64,000 bases of DNA from Lachnospiraceae bacterium AC2029 (GTDB lineage: Bacteria; Bacillota; Clostridia; Lachnospirales; Lachnospiraceae): NCBI GenBank assembly GCA_000703065.1, contig JNLK01000001.1, forward strand, positions 1,488,001 to 1,552,000. Direction: 5' to 3'. Below are positions 44,323-53,889 of the stretch, one piece after another. A program made the translations under genes and the position numbers. The notes beneath the pieces are model-generated. The model was not told the origin of the DNA. It did not search any database and saw only the letters and a program-made list of their open reading frames with translations. How positions within the stretch are numbered: position 1 is the stretch's first letter; each line of letters starts with the position of its first letter.

Positions 44323-46434
44323 TTACGGATTCAGGCATACTCCCTGGGAGTTGAACCGGTAGGTCTTCCCGCCGATCGTCTTCGTTCCGGTCACCATAGC
44401 ACCGTCCGTTCCAAAATAGTACCATTTCCCACCGGACTTCATCCAGCCGGTCTTCATTGCACCACCCTGGAGGAAATACCATTTTGTACCGATCTTCTGC
44501 CAGCCGGCTCTCATGACTCCGTCTGTTCCGAAATAGTACCACTTCCCGCCGATCTTCTGCCAACCGATCTTCATGGAAGGATTGAAATAGTACCATTTTC
44601 CACCAAGCTGTTTCCATCCGGTCACCCTGTAATTATTCGAGAAGAAGTACCACAGTTTTATACCCTTGGCAACCTCGATCAGGGTCCAGCCATTGTCCGG
44701 TTTTCCTTTTGTATAATGCTTCATCCCTTTGCTGTCTTTTACCCACTCAGTAAACGGATTAACCTGGATATAGAATTTTATCTCATTCGTATCTGTTGTA
44801 TACACGGAAACCACTTGTTTTCCCAACGTCTTCGCATTGACCTGATAGTAGTTTACATCCTGCTCTTTCTTAAACTTTTCCGTGACTTTATTCACCTCAC
44901 CATCGACCACCTTTGACTCGAACGTGGGATCAAACACCGAAGATGTCCGGATGATTCTGTTGGTCAGCGTATGATATGTAATATAAACTCCGTTTTGTTT
45001 TACAGCGGATTCTTTTTTAAACACCCACTTCCCGTTTTCAACTTTGTAGGTTCCGAACTCAACCTCAAGGAACCCGGAATTCTCCTTTACATCTACATTT
45101 ATCTCTCTTGAAATGTAGGTACCCTCAGCCTTGACAACAACTTTTCTCCGGCCCTCTGTAAGTGATATACTGTTATACTTATCTCCCTCGGCTTTGCTCC
45201 TTCCGTCAATCGTGATCATAAGTTTAACAAATCCCGTCCCCGTGTATACTACTCTTTTGTCTTCAGGAACCGGAATTGTTTTTCCTGACTTTTTCAAGCC
45301 GATATAAAGCTTCTGAAACTCATACAGATCATCCGTTTGGGGATTGAATTCCTTCGTACAGTTTTTGTCCTTATATAAGTAAATATCAAAGCTTTCGTCC
45401 CGCTTTTCATTCGTTGTCAAAACAACAATTTTGATCTGATAATTCTTTGTCGATGCACTCTTCTTGGATACCGTAACAGTAGCTTCTTTCTTCGTACCCG
45501 CATTCCATACAGCAGAGATATAGTTTTTCTTATCTGCATCAACCCCACATTTTACAACGTCCTCATTTGACGATTTCAGTTCAAATTCCGTGTCCTTCAG
45601 ACCATCAACGGAAATCCGGAACTGATAACCCGGCCAGATATAGATCGTGTCATTTTCCATGGTTAGCTTATCATCAAATGTAAACTTCGGCTTTACAACC
45701 TTGATTGTAACCTTTGTGGAAATGTTGCTCCGATAATCCGGCTTTGCCGTGATCACAGCAGTTCCTTCTGATCTGGCTGTAACCTTTCCATCAGCGTCAA
45801 CCGTTGCAACACTGCTGTTACCGGTCGTCCAGGTATAATCCAAGCCTGAAGTGTTATAAGTTGTTCCGTTTGCAGCAACCGCTGAAACCTTCAACTGCTT
45901 TGCGACATCAAATCTGTTCATGGTAACAGACGTTGGCGAGACGGAAATACTATTACAATCTACCCAATATCCTTCTTTATCAAAATAATAGCAGGTTCCG
46001 TTGATCGAAGTCCATTGGTCATACGGATATGCCTTAGAGATATCTGCATACCACCACTTCCCATTCGTTTTGCTTTGATGCCATGCTCCCCCATAACGGA
46101 CCGGATCCCATGCTCCATCATCCCCAACCCAGTTTCCATCTTTATACTGATTTGTGACCACAAGTCCCTTGCTGTCAAAGTAATAATACTGTCCCTGAAT
46201 TTTCACCCAACTACTCTTCGGGCCTTCGGATCCATCAAAGTTTTCCCAGAAATATAATCCAACATCCTGATTCTTCACCCAATGCCCGGCCTTTTTTGCA
46301 CTGGAATCTTCGAGCGTATCGGGGGTTGTATATTTTGTTTCTCCGCTCTCCGCAGCATACGAGCCTCTGTCCGACAGTGCAAATGTGCACAGGATCAGAA
46401 GTAATACCACAAGTCTGATAATTCTTTTCTTCAT
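44323..46434 (-). CDS. Secreted Big_2/Ig-like protein with cell-wall-binding repeats
   Basis: 703 residues. The signal peptide ends near YAA (about residue 27). N-terminal wall-binding-like repeats (about 50-155) are followed by a Big_2-type bacterial Ig domain (ISVSPTSVTMNRFDV ... GTAVITAKPD, about 160-250), further beta-rich Ig-like domains (to about 560) and C-terminal cell-wall-binding repeats ending in TYRFNSQGVCLNP. GGAG precedes the ATG by 9 bases. It begins 40 bases after the stop of the PASTA kinase gene, so it may be read through from operon B; it is probably a wall-associated partner or substrate of the neighbouring systems. Confidence 0.82.
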   Translation of the reverse strand: MKKRIIRLVVLLLILCTFALSDRGSYAAESGETKYTTPDTLEDSSAKKAGHWVKNQDVGLYFWENFDGSEGPKSSWVKIQGQYYYFDSKGLVVTNQYKDGNWVGDDGAWDPVRYGGAWHQSKTNGKWWYADISKAYPYDQWTSINGTCYYFDKEGYWVDCNSISVSPTSVTMNRFDVAKQLKVSAVAANGTTYNTSGLDYTWTTGNSSVATVDADGKVTARSEGTAVITAKPDYRSNISTKVTIKVVKPKFTFDDKLTMENDTIYIWPGYQFRISVDGLKDTEFELKSSNEDVVKCGVDADKKNYISAVWNAGTKKEATVTVSKKSASTKNYQIKIVVLTTNEKRDESFDIYLYKDKNCTKEFNPQTDDLYEFQKLYIGLKKSGKTIPVPEDKRVVYTGTGFVKLMITIDGRSKAEGDKYNSISLTEGRRKVVVKAEGTYISREINVDVKENSGFLEVEFGTYKVENGKWVFKKESAVKQNGVYITYHTLTNRIIRTSSVFDPTFESKVVDGEVNKVTEKFKKEQDVNYYQVNAKTLGKQVVSVYTTDTNEIKFYIQVNPFTEWVKDSKGMKHYTKGKPDNGWTLIEVAKGIKLWYFFSNNYRVTGWKQLGGKWYYFNPSMKIGWQKIGGKWYYFGTDGVMRAGWQKIGTKWYFLQGGAMKTGWMKSGGKWYYFGTDGAMVTGTKTIGGKTYRFNSQGVCLNP

Positions 46435-46474
46435 AAGCTTGCTCTCCGTTTATTCATCATTCCATTTTCCGATA

Positions 46475-48817
46475 TCAGTTTCCCGGAGCCAGACTCTCGT
46501 CAAACACCAGGATCGTAACTACCGTTCCCTTTTTCACCATGCTTCCTGCCGTATGATCCTGTCCGTAGACCTCTCCGTCAAGCAGATCGGAAGTATCGAC
46601 CCAACCCTTCTTTTCTGCTGCAACCAGGCCCAGATTTTCCAGGGCTTTCTTAGCAGCGGAATAGTGCTTTCCCTTCAGATCCGGCACCTTCACCATTTCA
46701 ACCTTTTCCTCCGTGGGTGCCTCGGTCTTCTTCTCCGTAGGTGCCTCGGTCTTCTTCTCTGTGGGTTTTTCGGTCGGCTTCTCTGTGGGTTTTTCCGTTG
46801 CCTGGGTTGTCTTCTCCGTGGTCACGGTTGTCTTCCGTTCGGTCGTTCCCGTTTCCTGTGAGGAGCTTCCGCCGCCCATGGAAAGTGTAATAATAACCTT
46901 GGAGCCCTTCGGCACCTTCTCACCCTTGGCCGGATCTGAATCAATGACGGTACCATAGGGCATATTCGATCTCACATGTTTATCTTCCCATGTCAGGCCA
47001 GCTTCGGAAAGCCGCTGCTGCGCGGTTTCCCACGTCTCTCCTGTCAGCTTCGGAACAACCACCATTTCCTCACCGCAGACAACGATCGTCAGTACGTCAC
47101 TTTCATGTGCCGTTGCATTTGCCTTCGGCGACTGGCTCAGCACCTGTCCTTCCGGAACACTGTCATCCTTCCTGTATTCCAGTTTTATGGTAAGCTTTGC
47201 CTTCTCGGCCAGCGTCTTCGCCTCTTCTTCTGTCTTTCCTACCACATCGGGGACCACCGTCTCGCGATTTGGATCGATGCCCTCTATCCCCTTGGATACA
47301 AAGACCTTGATCTTGGTATTTCTCGGATAGACACCGGCTACAGGATCCGTCCGGATGACACAACCCGCCTCGATGCTGCTGTATTCTTCCTTAACTTCAT
47401 ATTCGAAGCCCTGCTCCTTAAGCTTTGCCACGGCCTCATCCTGTTTCAGACCGGCGAGATCATCCAGTGTACCCTCGTCCAGTCCTTTACTGATGGTAAG
47501 CTTCACCTTGGAGCCCTTTTCAACAAACGATCCCTGCTTAATACTCTGCTCTATGACAAAATTCTCTGCAACATCTGAATACTGACTTTCCAGGATCTCA
47601 CATCCCAGTCCGGTCCGTTCAAGCAGACTCGTGGCATCCGCCTCCGGCAGATTGATCAGCTTCGGAACCTGAATTTCCCCTTCTTTCTGTCTATGACCGG
47701 CTATCTCACCCCTTTCTCCGTCAAAAACTCCTGTAAAGACCAAAATCAGAAGCGCGGCTACGGTAAGGAGCGCCACTCCGGAAACAATCTTCACCCAGGA
47801 GGGAACCTTTCCGATATCCGCCTTCTTCAGTCTGTTCTTCAGCCTTTTTACCGTTCCTTCGGCTGTCAGCTCCGCCTTAAATGCGGCAGCCGTCTGTGTA
47901 CGGTCCTGAATACGGATATTCAGCGCGTTCATGATCGCCGTTTCCGTATTCTTCTCCATCTTGATCCCAAGAGCCGAGGGTGGTTGGAGTTCATCCTTCT
48001 CTCTCCGCTCCATGGCGCCTTCCGGCGTTACCCCCGTGATCATTTTATACAGGGTCGCACCGCTCGCATAAACATCCGTCCAGGTTCCCTGATCCCCGTT
48101 GCTCCGGTACTGCTCCTCCGGTGCAAAGCCTTCCTTCACGATGAGGGAAAGACTCCTGCTGTGGGTGGTGGTTGCATACCGCGCCGCTCCGAAGTCCAGA
48201 AGCTTCACCTGTCCGTCTGTCGTAAGGAAGATATTGTCCGGGGCGACATCTCTGTGCAGAAGCCCCTCTGCATGAACCGCCGTCAGGGTATCCAGCACGG
48301 AGGTCATGATCCTGACCGCCCTGTCCACCGGCAGCTTGCCTTCCCTCTGGATGTATGCCTTTACGGTTTCACCCTCCAGGTATTCCATTACCATATATGC
48401 GGTATTGTTCTCGCGAAATGTGTCATATACCCGCACAACTCCCGGGATGTGTTCCAGCTTCGCCAGCCTCTTCACCTCATCCGAGAACTTATCCAGACCG
48501 GAATAATACTGTTCCTGCTTCTCGCCGGTAAATATGGTGATGGACGTGTTCCCTGAATTTCTCGTTGAAAATTCCGTCGGCAGATATTCCTTGATCGCAA
48601 CCTTCCGGTTCATCAGGTTATCATAGCCGATATAGGTCACGCCGAATCCGCCGTACCCAAGCACACGTCCCACCAAATACCGGCCATGAAGTGACATTCC
48701 CGGCACCAGATGGTACGCTTCCTTCGCCCTGGTTCCATCTTTATAACCACAATAAGGACAGACTCTCTCCTCTGCCCCTATCATATTCATACATCCTAAG
48801 CATCTCTTCTCAATCAT
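46475..48817 (-). CDS. Zinc-ribbon Ser/Thr protein kinase with five PASTA domains
   Basis: 780 residues. N-terminal zinc ribbon (CLGC ... CPYC, 6-22), a Hanks-type kinase (about 45-310: glycine loop GYGGFGVTY, VAIKEYLP lysine, HRDVAPDN with D190, DFG in LLDFGAAR), one membrane helix (about 340-364), then four PASTA domains, a TEKPTEKKTEA linker and a fifth PASTA. PASTA domains bind muropeptides or beta-lactams, so it should sense peptidoglycan. The usual lysine of HRDxKPxN is alanine here. Its cognate phosphatase is probably the PP2C at 53126. GGAGG lies 6-7 bases upstream. Last kinase gene of operon B; distinct from the plain PrkC layout by the zinc ribbon. Confidence 0.9.
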   Translation of the reverse strand: MIEKRCLGCMNMIGAEERVCPYCGYKDGTRAKEAYHLVPGMSLHGRYLVGRVLGYGGFGVTYIGYDNLMNRKVAIKEYLPTEFSTRNSGNTSITIFTGEKQEQYYSGLDKFSDEVKRLAKLEHIPGVVRVYDTFRENNTAYMVMEYLEGETVKAYIQREGKLPVDRAVRIMTSVLDTLTAVHAEGLLHRDVAPDNIFLTTDGQVKLLDFGAARYATTTHSRSLSLIVKEGFAPEEQYRSNGDQGTWTDVYASGATLYKMITGVTPEGAMERREKDELQPPSALGIKMEKNTETAIMNALNIRIQDRTQTAAAFKAELTAEGTVKRLKNRLKKADIGKVPSWVKIVSGVALLTVAALLILVFTGVFDGERGEIAGHRQKEGEIQVPKLINLPEADATSLLERTGLGCEILESQYSDVAENFVIEQSIKQGSFVEKGSKVKLTISKGLDEGTLDDLAGLKQDEAVAKLKEQGFEYEVKEEYSSIEAGCVIRTDPVAGVYPRNTKIKVFVSKGIEGIDPNRETVVPDVVGKTEEEAKTLAEKAKLTIKLEYRKDDSVPEGQVLSQSPKANATAHESDVLTIVVCGEEMVVVPKLTGETWETAQQRLSEAGLTWEDKHVRSNMPYGTVIDSDPAKGEKVPKGSKVIITLSMGGGSSSQETGTTERKTTVTTEKTTQATEKPTEKPTEKPTEKKTEAPTEKKTEAPTEEKVEMVKVPDLKGKHYSAAKKALENLGLVAAEKKGWVDTSDLLDGEVYGQDHTAGSMVKKGTVVTILVFDESLAPGN

Positions 48818-48845
48818 TCGTGTCCTCCGGTCCGGAATCCCCCGG

Positions 48846-49691
48846 TCAGTTCAGGTCTTCCCACGCAAATTCCGGTCCACATATGGGAATAAAAAGAAGT
48901 AGTTCGTCTCCTACCTTCAGTCTGTCATGGTGGTTCAGCCATTTCGATTCAAGCAGCGGATATTCATTCAGATATGTATATCCCTGAAGCTCGCCCGGCT
49001 GAAGCCAGAAACGACGAGAACCCGGATCATAGCAGAGATAGGCATAATTCTGCGTCAGGATCCCCTGGCCGGATGTGACCCTGATCTCCTCCGGCTCCGA
49101 ACGTCCTATCCCGTTCATTCCGCTCCTGATCGTGTAGTGCCTTCCGGCATCCCGGCCTTTGATGCAGATCAGCAGGCCCACCATCGGATCACTATCCGGA
49201 GCAACCGGACTGAACCTTACAGTCAGCTCATCCTCCTGTACTCTGTCCGCAGCCGCCTTTTCTCCCGACGCCTGCACCTGCGGCATCACATTTTGTCCCG
49301 GCACCCGGCCCATCGCAGCCCCGTGCTCCGGCGTCGTATATAGTCCCGGCACACGGCCCATCGCCACTCCGGGCTTCGGCATCACATTCTGTCCCTGCGC
49401 CATCGCCTGCGCCGCCTTCTGCTCCATATCCATCGTCAGAAGCAGCGTACCTTCGTCTTCCTCACGCATCGCCTCCGGTGTGATGACAACGGTTCCTTCC
49501 TGATCCTCATCTCCGGCCTCACCTCCGAAGCCGTGAAAATCCGCATTCATCACGGTGGATCCGATCACATTTGCCGCCACCTGAGGTGCGGTACCCGATG
49601 AAGCCTGAGCGGATTCTTTCTCACAGTGAGGGCAGGAATCAAATCGGTCTCCATCATAAAAATGTCCTCGTACACATTTCAGGATGTTCAA
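48846..49691 (-). CDS. Zinc-ribbon FHA-domain protein
   Basis: 281 residues. An N-terminal CVRGHFYDGDRFDSCPHC zinc ribbon typical of Firmicutes FHA proteins, a low-complexity linker (GVAMGRVPG/HGAAMGRVPG repeats, about 95-140) and a C-terminal FHA fold (about 165-275) with GIGRSEPEEIRVT. The usual SxxH and NG recognition motifs are poorly kept, so phosphothreonine binding is uncertain. The start is TTG at 49691, supported by GGAGG 7 bases upstream and by preservation of the zinc ribbon. Probably a substrate or reader of the neighbouring kinases. Confidence 0.8.
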   Translation of the reverse strand: MNILKCVRGHFYDGDRFDSCPHCEKESAQASSGTAPQVAANVIGSTVMNADFHGFGGEAGDEDQEGTVVITPEAMREEDEGTLLLTMDMEQKAAQAMAQGQNVMPKPGVAMGRVPGLYTTPEHGAAMGRVPGQNVMPQVQASGEKAAADRVQEDELTVRFSPVAPDSDPMVGLLICIKGRDAGRHYTIRSGMNGIGRSEPEEIRVTSGQGILTQNYAYLCYDPGSRRFWLQPGELQGYTYLNEYPLLESKWLNHHDRLKVGDELLLFIPICGPEFAWEDLN

Positions 49692-49751
49692 TGCTTCTCC
49701 TCCCCCGTCATTATGTCAGTCATCACAGCAGCTCTGCCGTTCCGGATCACC

Positions 49752-50117
49752 CTATCCCAGAATGATCTCATCATCGTTGCTTCCGATCAGAAATGAGGTT
49801 CCCGGTGCAACCGTCACCGGCTCATTTTTCCTCAGTCTCGTGGCATGATCCTGGATCATCCCGTTGCTGGACAGATCCGTAACGGTATACTGCTTTGTAT
49901 TCGGATCATACTGAACCTCAAAATGCACACCGGATACCGCCATATTTGTCATAACGATATCACAGCGTGCGGCGTCTCTCCCGATCAGCAGCCGCCGGTT
50001 GGGAGAAACCTTATAATACTTTCCTATCAGATCACCCTTGATCCCGATCAGCGTCCCGCACTCTTCCTGGTTCATGGCAAGACTCTTTGTGATCGTTATC
50101 GTTCCTTCTCTGTTCAT
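49752..50117 (-). CDS. Stand-alone FHA-domain protein
   Basis: 121 residues, essentially one FHA domain. The phosphothreonine-binding landmarks are present: LLIGRDAARCD (GR), VSGVHFEV (SxxH) and SSNGM (NG). GGAGG lies 9-10 bases upstream of the ATG. Located in operon B between the LytTR regulator and the zinc-ribbon FHA gene, it would read phosphorylation by the two Ser/Thr kinases. Confidence 0.88.
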   Translation of the reverse strand: MNREGTITITKSLAMNQEECGTLIGIKGDLIGKYYKVSPNRRLLIGRDAARCDIVMTNMAVSGVHFEVQYDPNTKQYTVTDLSSNGMIQDHATRLRKNEPVTVAPGTSFLIGSNDDEIILG

Positions 50118-50133
50118 ACGTTCTTATCCTCCG

Positions 50134-50835
50134 TCAGGCCCCGGCATCCTCAAATGCCTTCCTGGTCTGTTCCGCATATCTTCGACTGACCGGCAGCTCC
50201 ATATCACTCAGCGCCACCATGTCCTTCCTGACGGCACATACCTCCTTCTTCGCCACCATAAAGCTCTGGTGGATCCGGAGGAAGCCCTGCCGTACCATAT
50301 CTTCCTCGATCTCATTCATTTTGCTGTAGAAGCTGATCTCGTCCTTATCCGTGTGAAGGATCAGCTTCCGTCCGTCACTTTCGATATACCGGATCGACGA
50401 GATCGGGATCCGGTGCATGCTTCCGGAGACCGTTACATTCAGATAGGTCTCGCTTTTCGCGATCTCCTCCGCATACCTGCGCAGCACCTCCGGCGTATCC
50501 TCCGCCACCCGATCCTTCAGGATATAGGCAAAGGCCCGGTACTGATAGCCACGGTATACAAACTCCGGAGATTTTGTGATGAAAATAATGTCGATGTCCA
50601 TTTTTTGGTCACGAAGAACCCCTGCGGCCTCCATGCCGTCTACCGGATCCATACCGATATCCAGCAAAAGAAGGTCGCACTTCTCGGGGAATTCCTCCAG
50701 ATAGGAGATCAGCCTTTTCGCGTTCGTAAATGTCTGAATCTGAATATCCGTAACATCAAACAGCGTCCTGCTGACGATTTCCCGTATCTGTTCCAGATCT
50801 TTTCTGTCATCATCACAAATCAATATCTGCAGCAT
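50134..50835 (-). CDS. LytTR-family response regulator
   Basis: 233 residues. Receiver domain (about 1-115) with acidic pocket D8-D10 and phosphoacceptor D59 in LLLLDIGMD, then a LytTR DNA-binding domain (about 130-230, SIRYIESDGRKLILHTD ... FLRIHQSFMVAK). It would activate transcription at LytTR direct repeats. No histidine kinase is in the window, so its input is open; it is placed in an operon of Ser/Thr kinases. The start follows the kinase stop by 13 bases with only a weak ribosome-binding site, so translation is probably coupled. Confidence 0.9.
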   Translation of the reverse strand: MLQILICDDDRKDLEQIREIVSRTLFDVTDIQIQTFTNAKRLISYLEEFPEKCDLLLLDIGMDPVDGMEAAGVLRDQKMDIDIIFITKSPEFVYRGYQYRAFAYILKDRVAEDTPEVLRRYAEEIAKSETYLNVTVSGSMHRIPISSIRYIESDGRKLILHTDKDEISFYSKMNEIEEDMVRQGFLRIHQSFMVAKKEVCAVRKDMVALSDMELPVSRRYAEQTRKAFEDAGA

Positions 50836-50848
50836 TTAACACCATCCG

Positions 50849-53101
50849 TCATTGTTCCTCCAGCCATTCCCGGAGGTCCTTTTTGTCAATTATAACACCC
50901 CTCTGAAGGTTTATCGAGTATTCTTTTTCCTTTGCCTGGTTCTCGTAAAGGAACTCTGCCTTCAGCATATAATCCTTGACAAATGACAGATTGCTGTCCT
51001 CGGTATCCACATTTTCAAAGGCCGCGCGTCTGATGGGGACCGCATCCCGGTAGCCCTCCATATGCATGGCGTGCTGTGCATCCTCCATCATCACGTATAC
51101 CAGAAGCTCTTCCGCTGCGCGCTGAACGTCCTTGTCATCCCTGACCTTCCGGTTGATGTACCAGTAGTCGCAGAACTCCAGGACGATCTTATCCGCATTG
51201 ACCGGTCTGGGTACATACATTCCGGCCATGGACTCAAACCGGTTCAGGTCCCGCATGTCGCCGACATAATAATCGATCTTGCCTTCCCCGACCGCCTTCG
51301 CGATGATTCCGTCCAGTGCCTTTCCGTAAGCGGCATTATCGGATGTAACGGAAGCCGCCGGTGCCTCCGCCTTGAAATTGCTCTTTCCCATTTCGGTCAC
51401 AAGCCCGGAGGCCGTATCATCCAGTACCAGTTTGTCATTATACCGATAGGAACCGCCGAAGGTATTGATCAGCATGGAATAATCCTTGGCCGATACAAAG
51501 TAGCCCAGGGATTCCTCGGAATTCATCTGACCAAGATCTGTAATCGAAGCACTTCTGGTCTTGGAGATCATTTCACTGTCTGCGGTGTCCGCAAAACGGC
51601 AGTACACGATGGGAACATTGATACCGGTGGGAAGCGCCTTCTCCGCAGCCTCCCCGGCATTTCCCCGATACTGATTCAGGAAATAGTAGTTCTCCGTGTT
51701 CTGCAGCTCAACATCGTTGTAAACATTTTCCAGGGTCTCCGCCTCGGACAGGAGGTCGCTGTCCAGGACCCTCGTCAGGAAAACATCCGGCAGGGTTCCT
51801 GCCTGCTTCGCACTTTCCAGCTTCCCGAGATATTCGGATTCCGCGATGCATTCCATCTCCAGCACAACGTCCGGATTCTTCTCGCTGAAGGTCTGGAATA
51901 TGCTTTGGTAATGGGCCTCCGCCGTCTCCCTGTCAGTCCACTCATCATCATAGGGAACCCACATTCTGACGGTGGCCGATCTCAGATGAGACTTTCTGTA
52001 GCTGCTGATAAATCCGATGGCCGCCACTCCGATCCCCGCAAGCACGATGCAGGAAATGGCAGCGATCAGAAGAAGCCTCTTCTTCTTTCTTTTCTTCAGC
52101 TCCTCCTTCGGACTCAGGACCTTCGTATTGTTGTGAATGGCGTCCGAGAATTCCTCCACGGTACGGAATCTCATTTCCGGATTGACCGCCATTCCCTTCA
52201 TGATCGCATTGCTGAGATATTCCGGAACCTGCGGGTTCACCCGGTTCGGATCCAGGAGCATGTCGTCCATCAGACGGTCCGTGCTTTCACAGGGCTTCTT
52301 GCCGGTGACCATATCATACAGGGTTGCGGCAACCGCATAGATATCCGTCCAGGGTCCCTGCTTGCTCTTGGTCTGGTACTGCTCCGGAGGCGCAAACCCC
52401 GGCGTCAGAACGATGGACCTGGTAACCTCCTTCGTCTCATCCGACAGCCGTGCGGCTCCGAAATCGATGATCTTGATGCTTCTTCCGCTGAGGAATATAT
52501 TTCCGGGTCCGATATCCCTGTGCAGGATCCCTTCCTTGTGAAGCTCCTTCAATGCACCCAGAACGGAATCCGTTATGGAAATGGCGTCCTCAACGGGAAG
52601 GACCGGGTTGTTCCGGAGGAACTCCTTCAGCGACCCGCCGTCCAGATACTCCATCACGATATAGGCCGTATTGTTCTCCTGGAAGAAGTTCTTCACCTGA
52701 ACGATATATTTGCTGTGCTCAAACTGTGCGGTCCGTCTCGCCTCCTCCAGAAAGCGGTCCAGTCCCTGATAGAACTCGTTCTTCCGGCTTCCCTCATACA
52801 CGTTCAGCTTCTGCTGTCCCGGCTCACGGGACACAAGACCTGCAGGGAAATACTCCTTGATCGCAACCACCACACCGAACTCGATATCCCACGCCTTATA
52901 GGTGATACCGAATCCGCCGCAGCCGATCACGACTCCCACCAGATACCGGTCCTGCAGCAGCGTTCCCGGATACAGATGGAAGGGCTCCTTTGGCGGCGTT
53001 CCTTCAACGAAGCCGCAGTGCGGACAGCTCAGATACTGATTCTCATATCCTTCCGGAACCGAGAACTCCTTCATGCAGTTCATACATCTTCTAACAGCCA
53101 T
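50849..53101 (-). CDS. Receptor-like Ser/Thr kinase fused to an extracellular solute-binding domain
   Basis: 750 residues. Zinc ribbon (CMNC ... CPHC, 6-32), kinase domain (about 45-315: GCGGFGITY, VAIKEYFP, HRDIGPGN with D196, IIDFGAAR), one membrane helix (about 340-362) and an extracytoplasmic domain (about 375-750) with the features of ABC-type family 1 solute-binding proteins (VRMWVPYDDEW start, GTLPDVFLTRVLDSDL, GINVPIVYC). Kinase lysine of HRDxK is glycine. The natural reading is a transmembrane receptor in which ligand capture outside controls kinase activity inside. GGAG precedes the ATG by 10 bases. Ligand unknown; no ABC permease is nearby. Confidence 0.88.
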   Translation of the reverse strand: MAVRRCMNCMKEFSVPEGYENQYLSCPHCGFVEGTPPKEPFHLYPGTLLQDRYLVGVVIGCGGFGITYKAWDIEFGVVVAIKEYFPAGLVSREPGQQKLNVYEGSRKNEFYQGLDRFLEEARRTAQFEHSKYIVQVKNFFQENNTAYIVMEYLDGGSLKEFLRNNPVLPVEDAISITDSVLGALKELHKEGILHRDIGPGNIFLSGRSIKIIDFGAARLSDETKEVTRSIVLTPGFAPPEQYQTKSKQGPWTDIYAVAATLYDMVTGKKPCESTDRLMDDMLLDPNRVNPQVPEYLSNAIMKGMAVNPEMRFRTVEEFSDAIHNNTKVLSPKEELKKRKKKRLLLIAAISCIVLAGIGVAAIGFISSYRKSHLRSATVRMWVPYDDEWTDRETAEAHYQSIFQTFSEKNPDVVLEMECIAESEYLGKLESAKQAGTLPDVFLTRVLDSDLLSEAETLENVYNDVELQNTENYYFLNQYRGNAGEAAEKALPTGINVPIVYCRFADTADSEMISKTRSASITDLGQMNSEESLGYFVSAKDYSMLINTFGGSYRYNDKLVLDDTASGLVTEMGKSNFKAEAPAASVTSDNAAYGKALDGIIAKAVGEGKIDYYVGDMRDLNRFESMAGMYVPRPVNADKIVLEFCDYWYINRKVRDDKDVQRAAEELLVYVMMEDAQHAMHMEGYRDAVPIRRAAFENVDTEDSNLSFVKDYMLKAEFLYENQAKEKEYSINLQRGVIIDKKDLREWLEEQ

Positions 53102-53125
53102 AACTCTACATCTCCAACCGATATT

Positions 53126-53857
53126 CTAATCCTGCGTCACCCATATGGCGATCGCCGAATTGTTATCCATATTCTTTCCCGCGCCCTGTTCCTTAACGAT
53201 GGCCACCATCGAATCCATCCACTCCTGCACGGAGGAGGCCGACTTCAGCGTCTTCTGCATCTGCTTTTCCAGGATCAGTTCCCAGAATCCGTCCGAGCAA
53301 AGAAGAAACGCCTGCTTCTTCCTGACTGGCACGGGTTCCGACAGGTCGTAGGATCTGCGTCCCCATTCGGCGCCGATCACACGGAGCAGACGATTCCGAT
53401 CCTCATGAAAACGGATGTCCTTCTCCTTGATCTCTCCGGACGCCACCAGCATCTGCGGTACGCTGTGATCCGGGGTATGGGACTTCAGTTTTCCCGACTG
53501 AAACACATATAAGCGGGAATCACCGATGTGTCCCCACTGGATCATTCCGGCTGCGATCCTCATCACAACCAGCGTTGTTTTCATATCCGAAAGCTCCCGT
53601 GAGCTCTCCTGTTCCCGAAGCACCGTTTCCTGGGCAGCCTCGAAGCATTTCCCCAGAAACTCCGGATCCGTTCCCCCGGTATCAAAGGAATCCAGAACGG
53701 TGCGGACGGCAAGGGAGGAAGCAACCTCTCCCCTGCCGTGTCCGCCCAGTCCGTCTGCGAGAACGAAGCAGTACGCATTCTCATTATGCTTTTCACCGAC
53801 ACTGTCCTCGTTGGTCTCTCTGTTCCCGATATCGGAGTAGATACTGTATGTGACCAT
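53126..53857 (-). CDS. PP2C-family Ser/Thr phosphatase
   Basis: 243 residues, the usual length for stand-alone bacterial PP2C phosphatases. Metal-binding and catalytic motifs are present: VLADGLGGHGRGE, GDSRLYVF, LLCSDGFWE and DNNSAIAIW. It would reverse phosphorylation by the two kinases of operon B. GGAGG lies about 10 bases upstream of the ATG. Located between EssC and the receptor kinase. Confidence 0.92.
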   Translation of the reverse strand: MVTYSIYSDIGNRETNEDSVGEKHNENAYCFVLADGLGGHGRGEVASSLAVRTVLDSFDTGGTDPEFLGKCFEAAQETVLREQESSRELSDMKTTLVVMRIAAGMIQWGHIGDSRLYVFQSGKLKSHTPDHSVPQMLVASGEIKEKDIRFHEDRNRLLRVIGAEWGRRSYDLSEPVPVRKKQAFLLCSDGFWELILEKQMQKTLKSASSVQEWMDSMVAIVKEQGAGKNMDNNSAIAIWVTQD

Positions 53858-53889
53858 ATCCTTCCATCCTCCGATGCATCCGATCCGAT

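Noticed and set aside
51062-53512. 816-codon open frame on plus
   Set aside because: Shadow of the receptor kinase and PP2C genes, whose motifs are complete on the minus strand.
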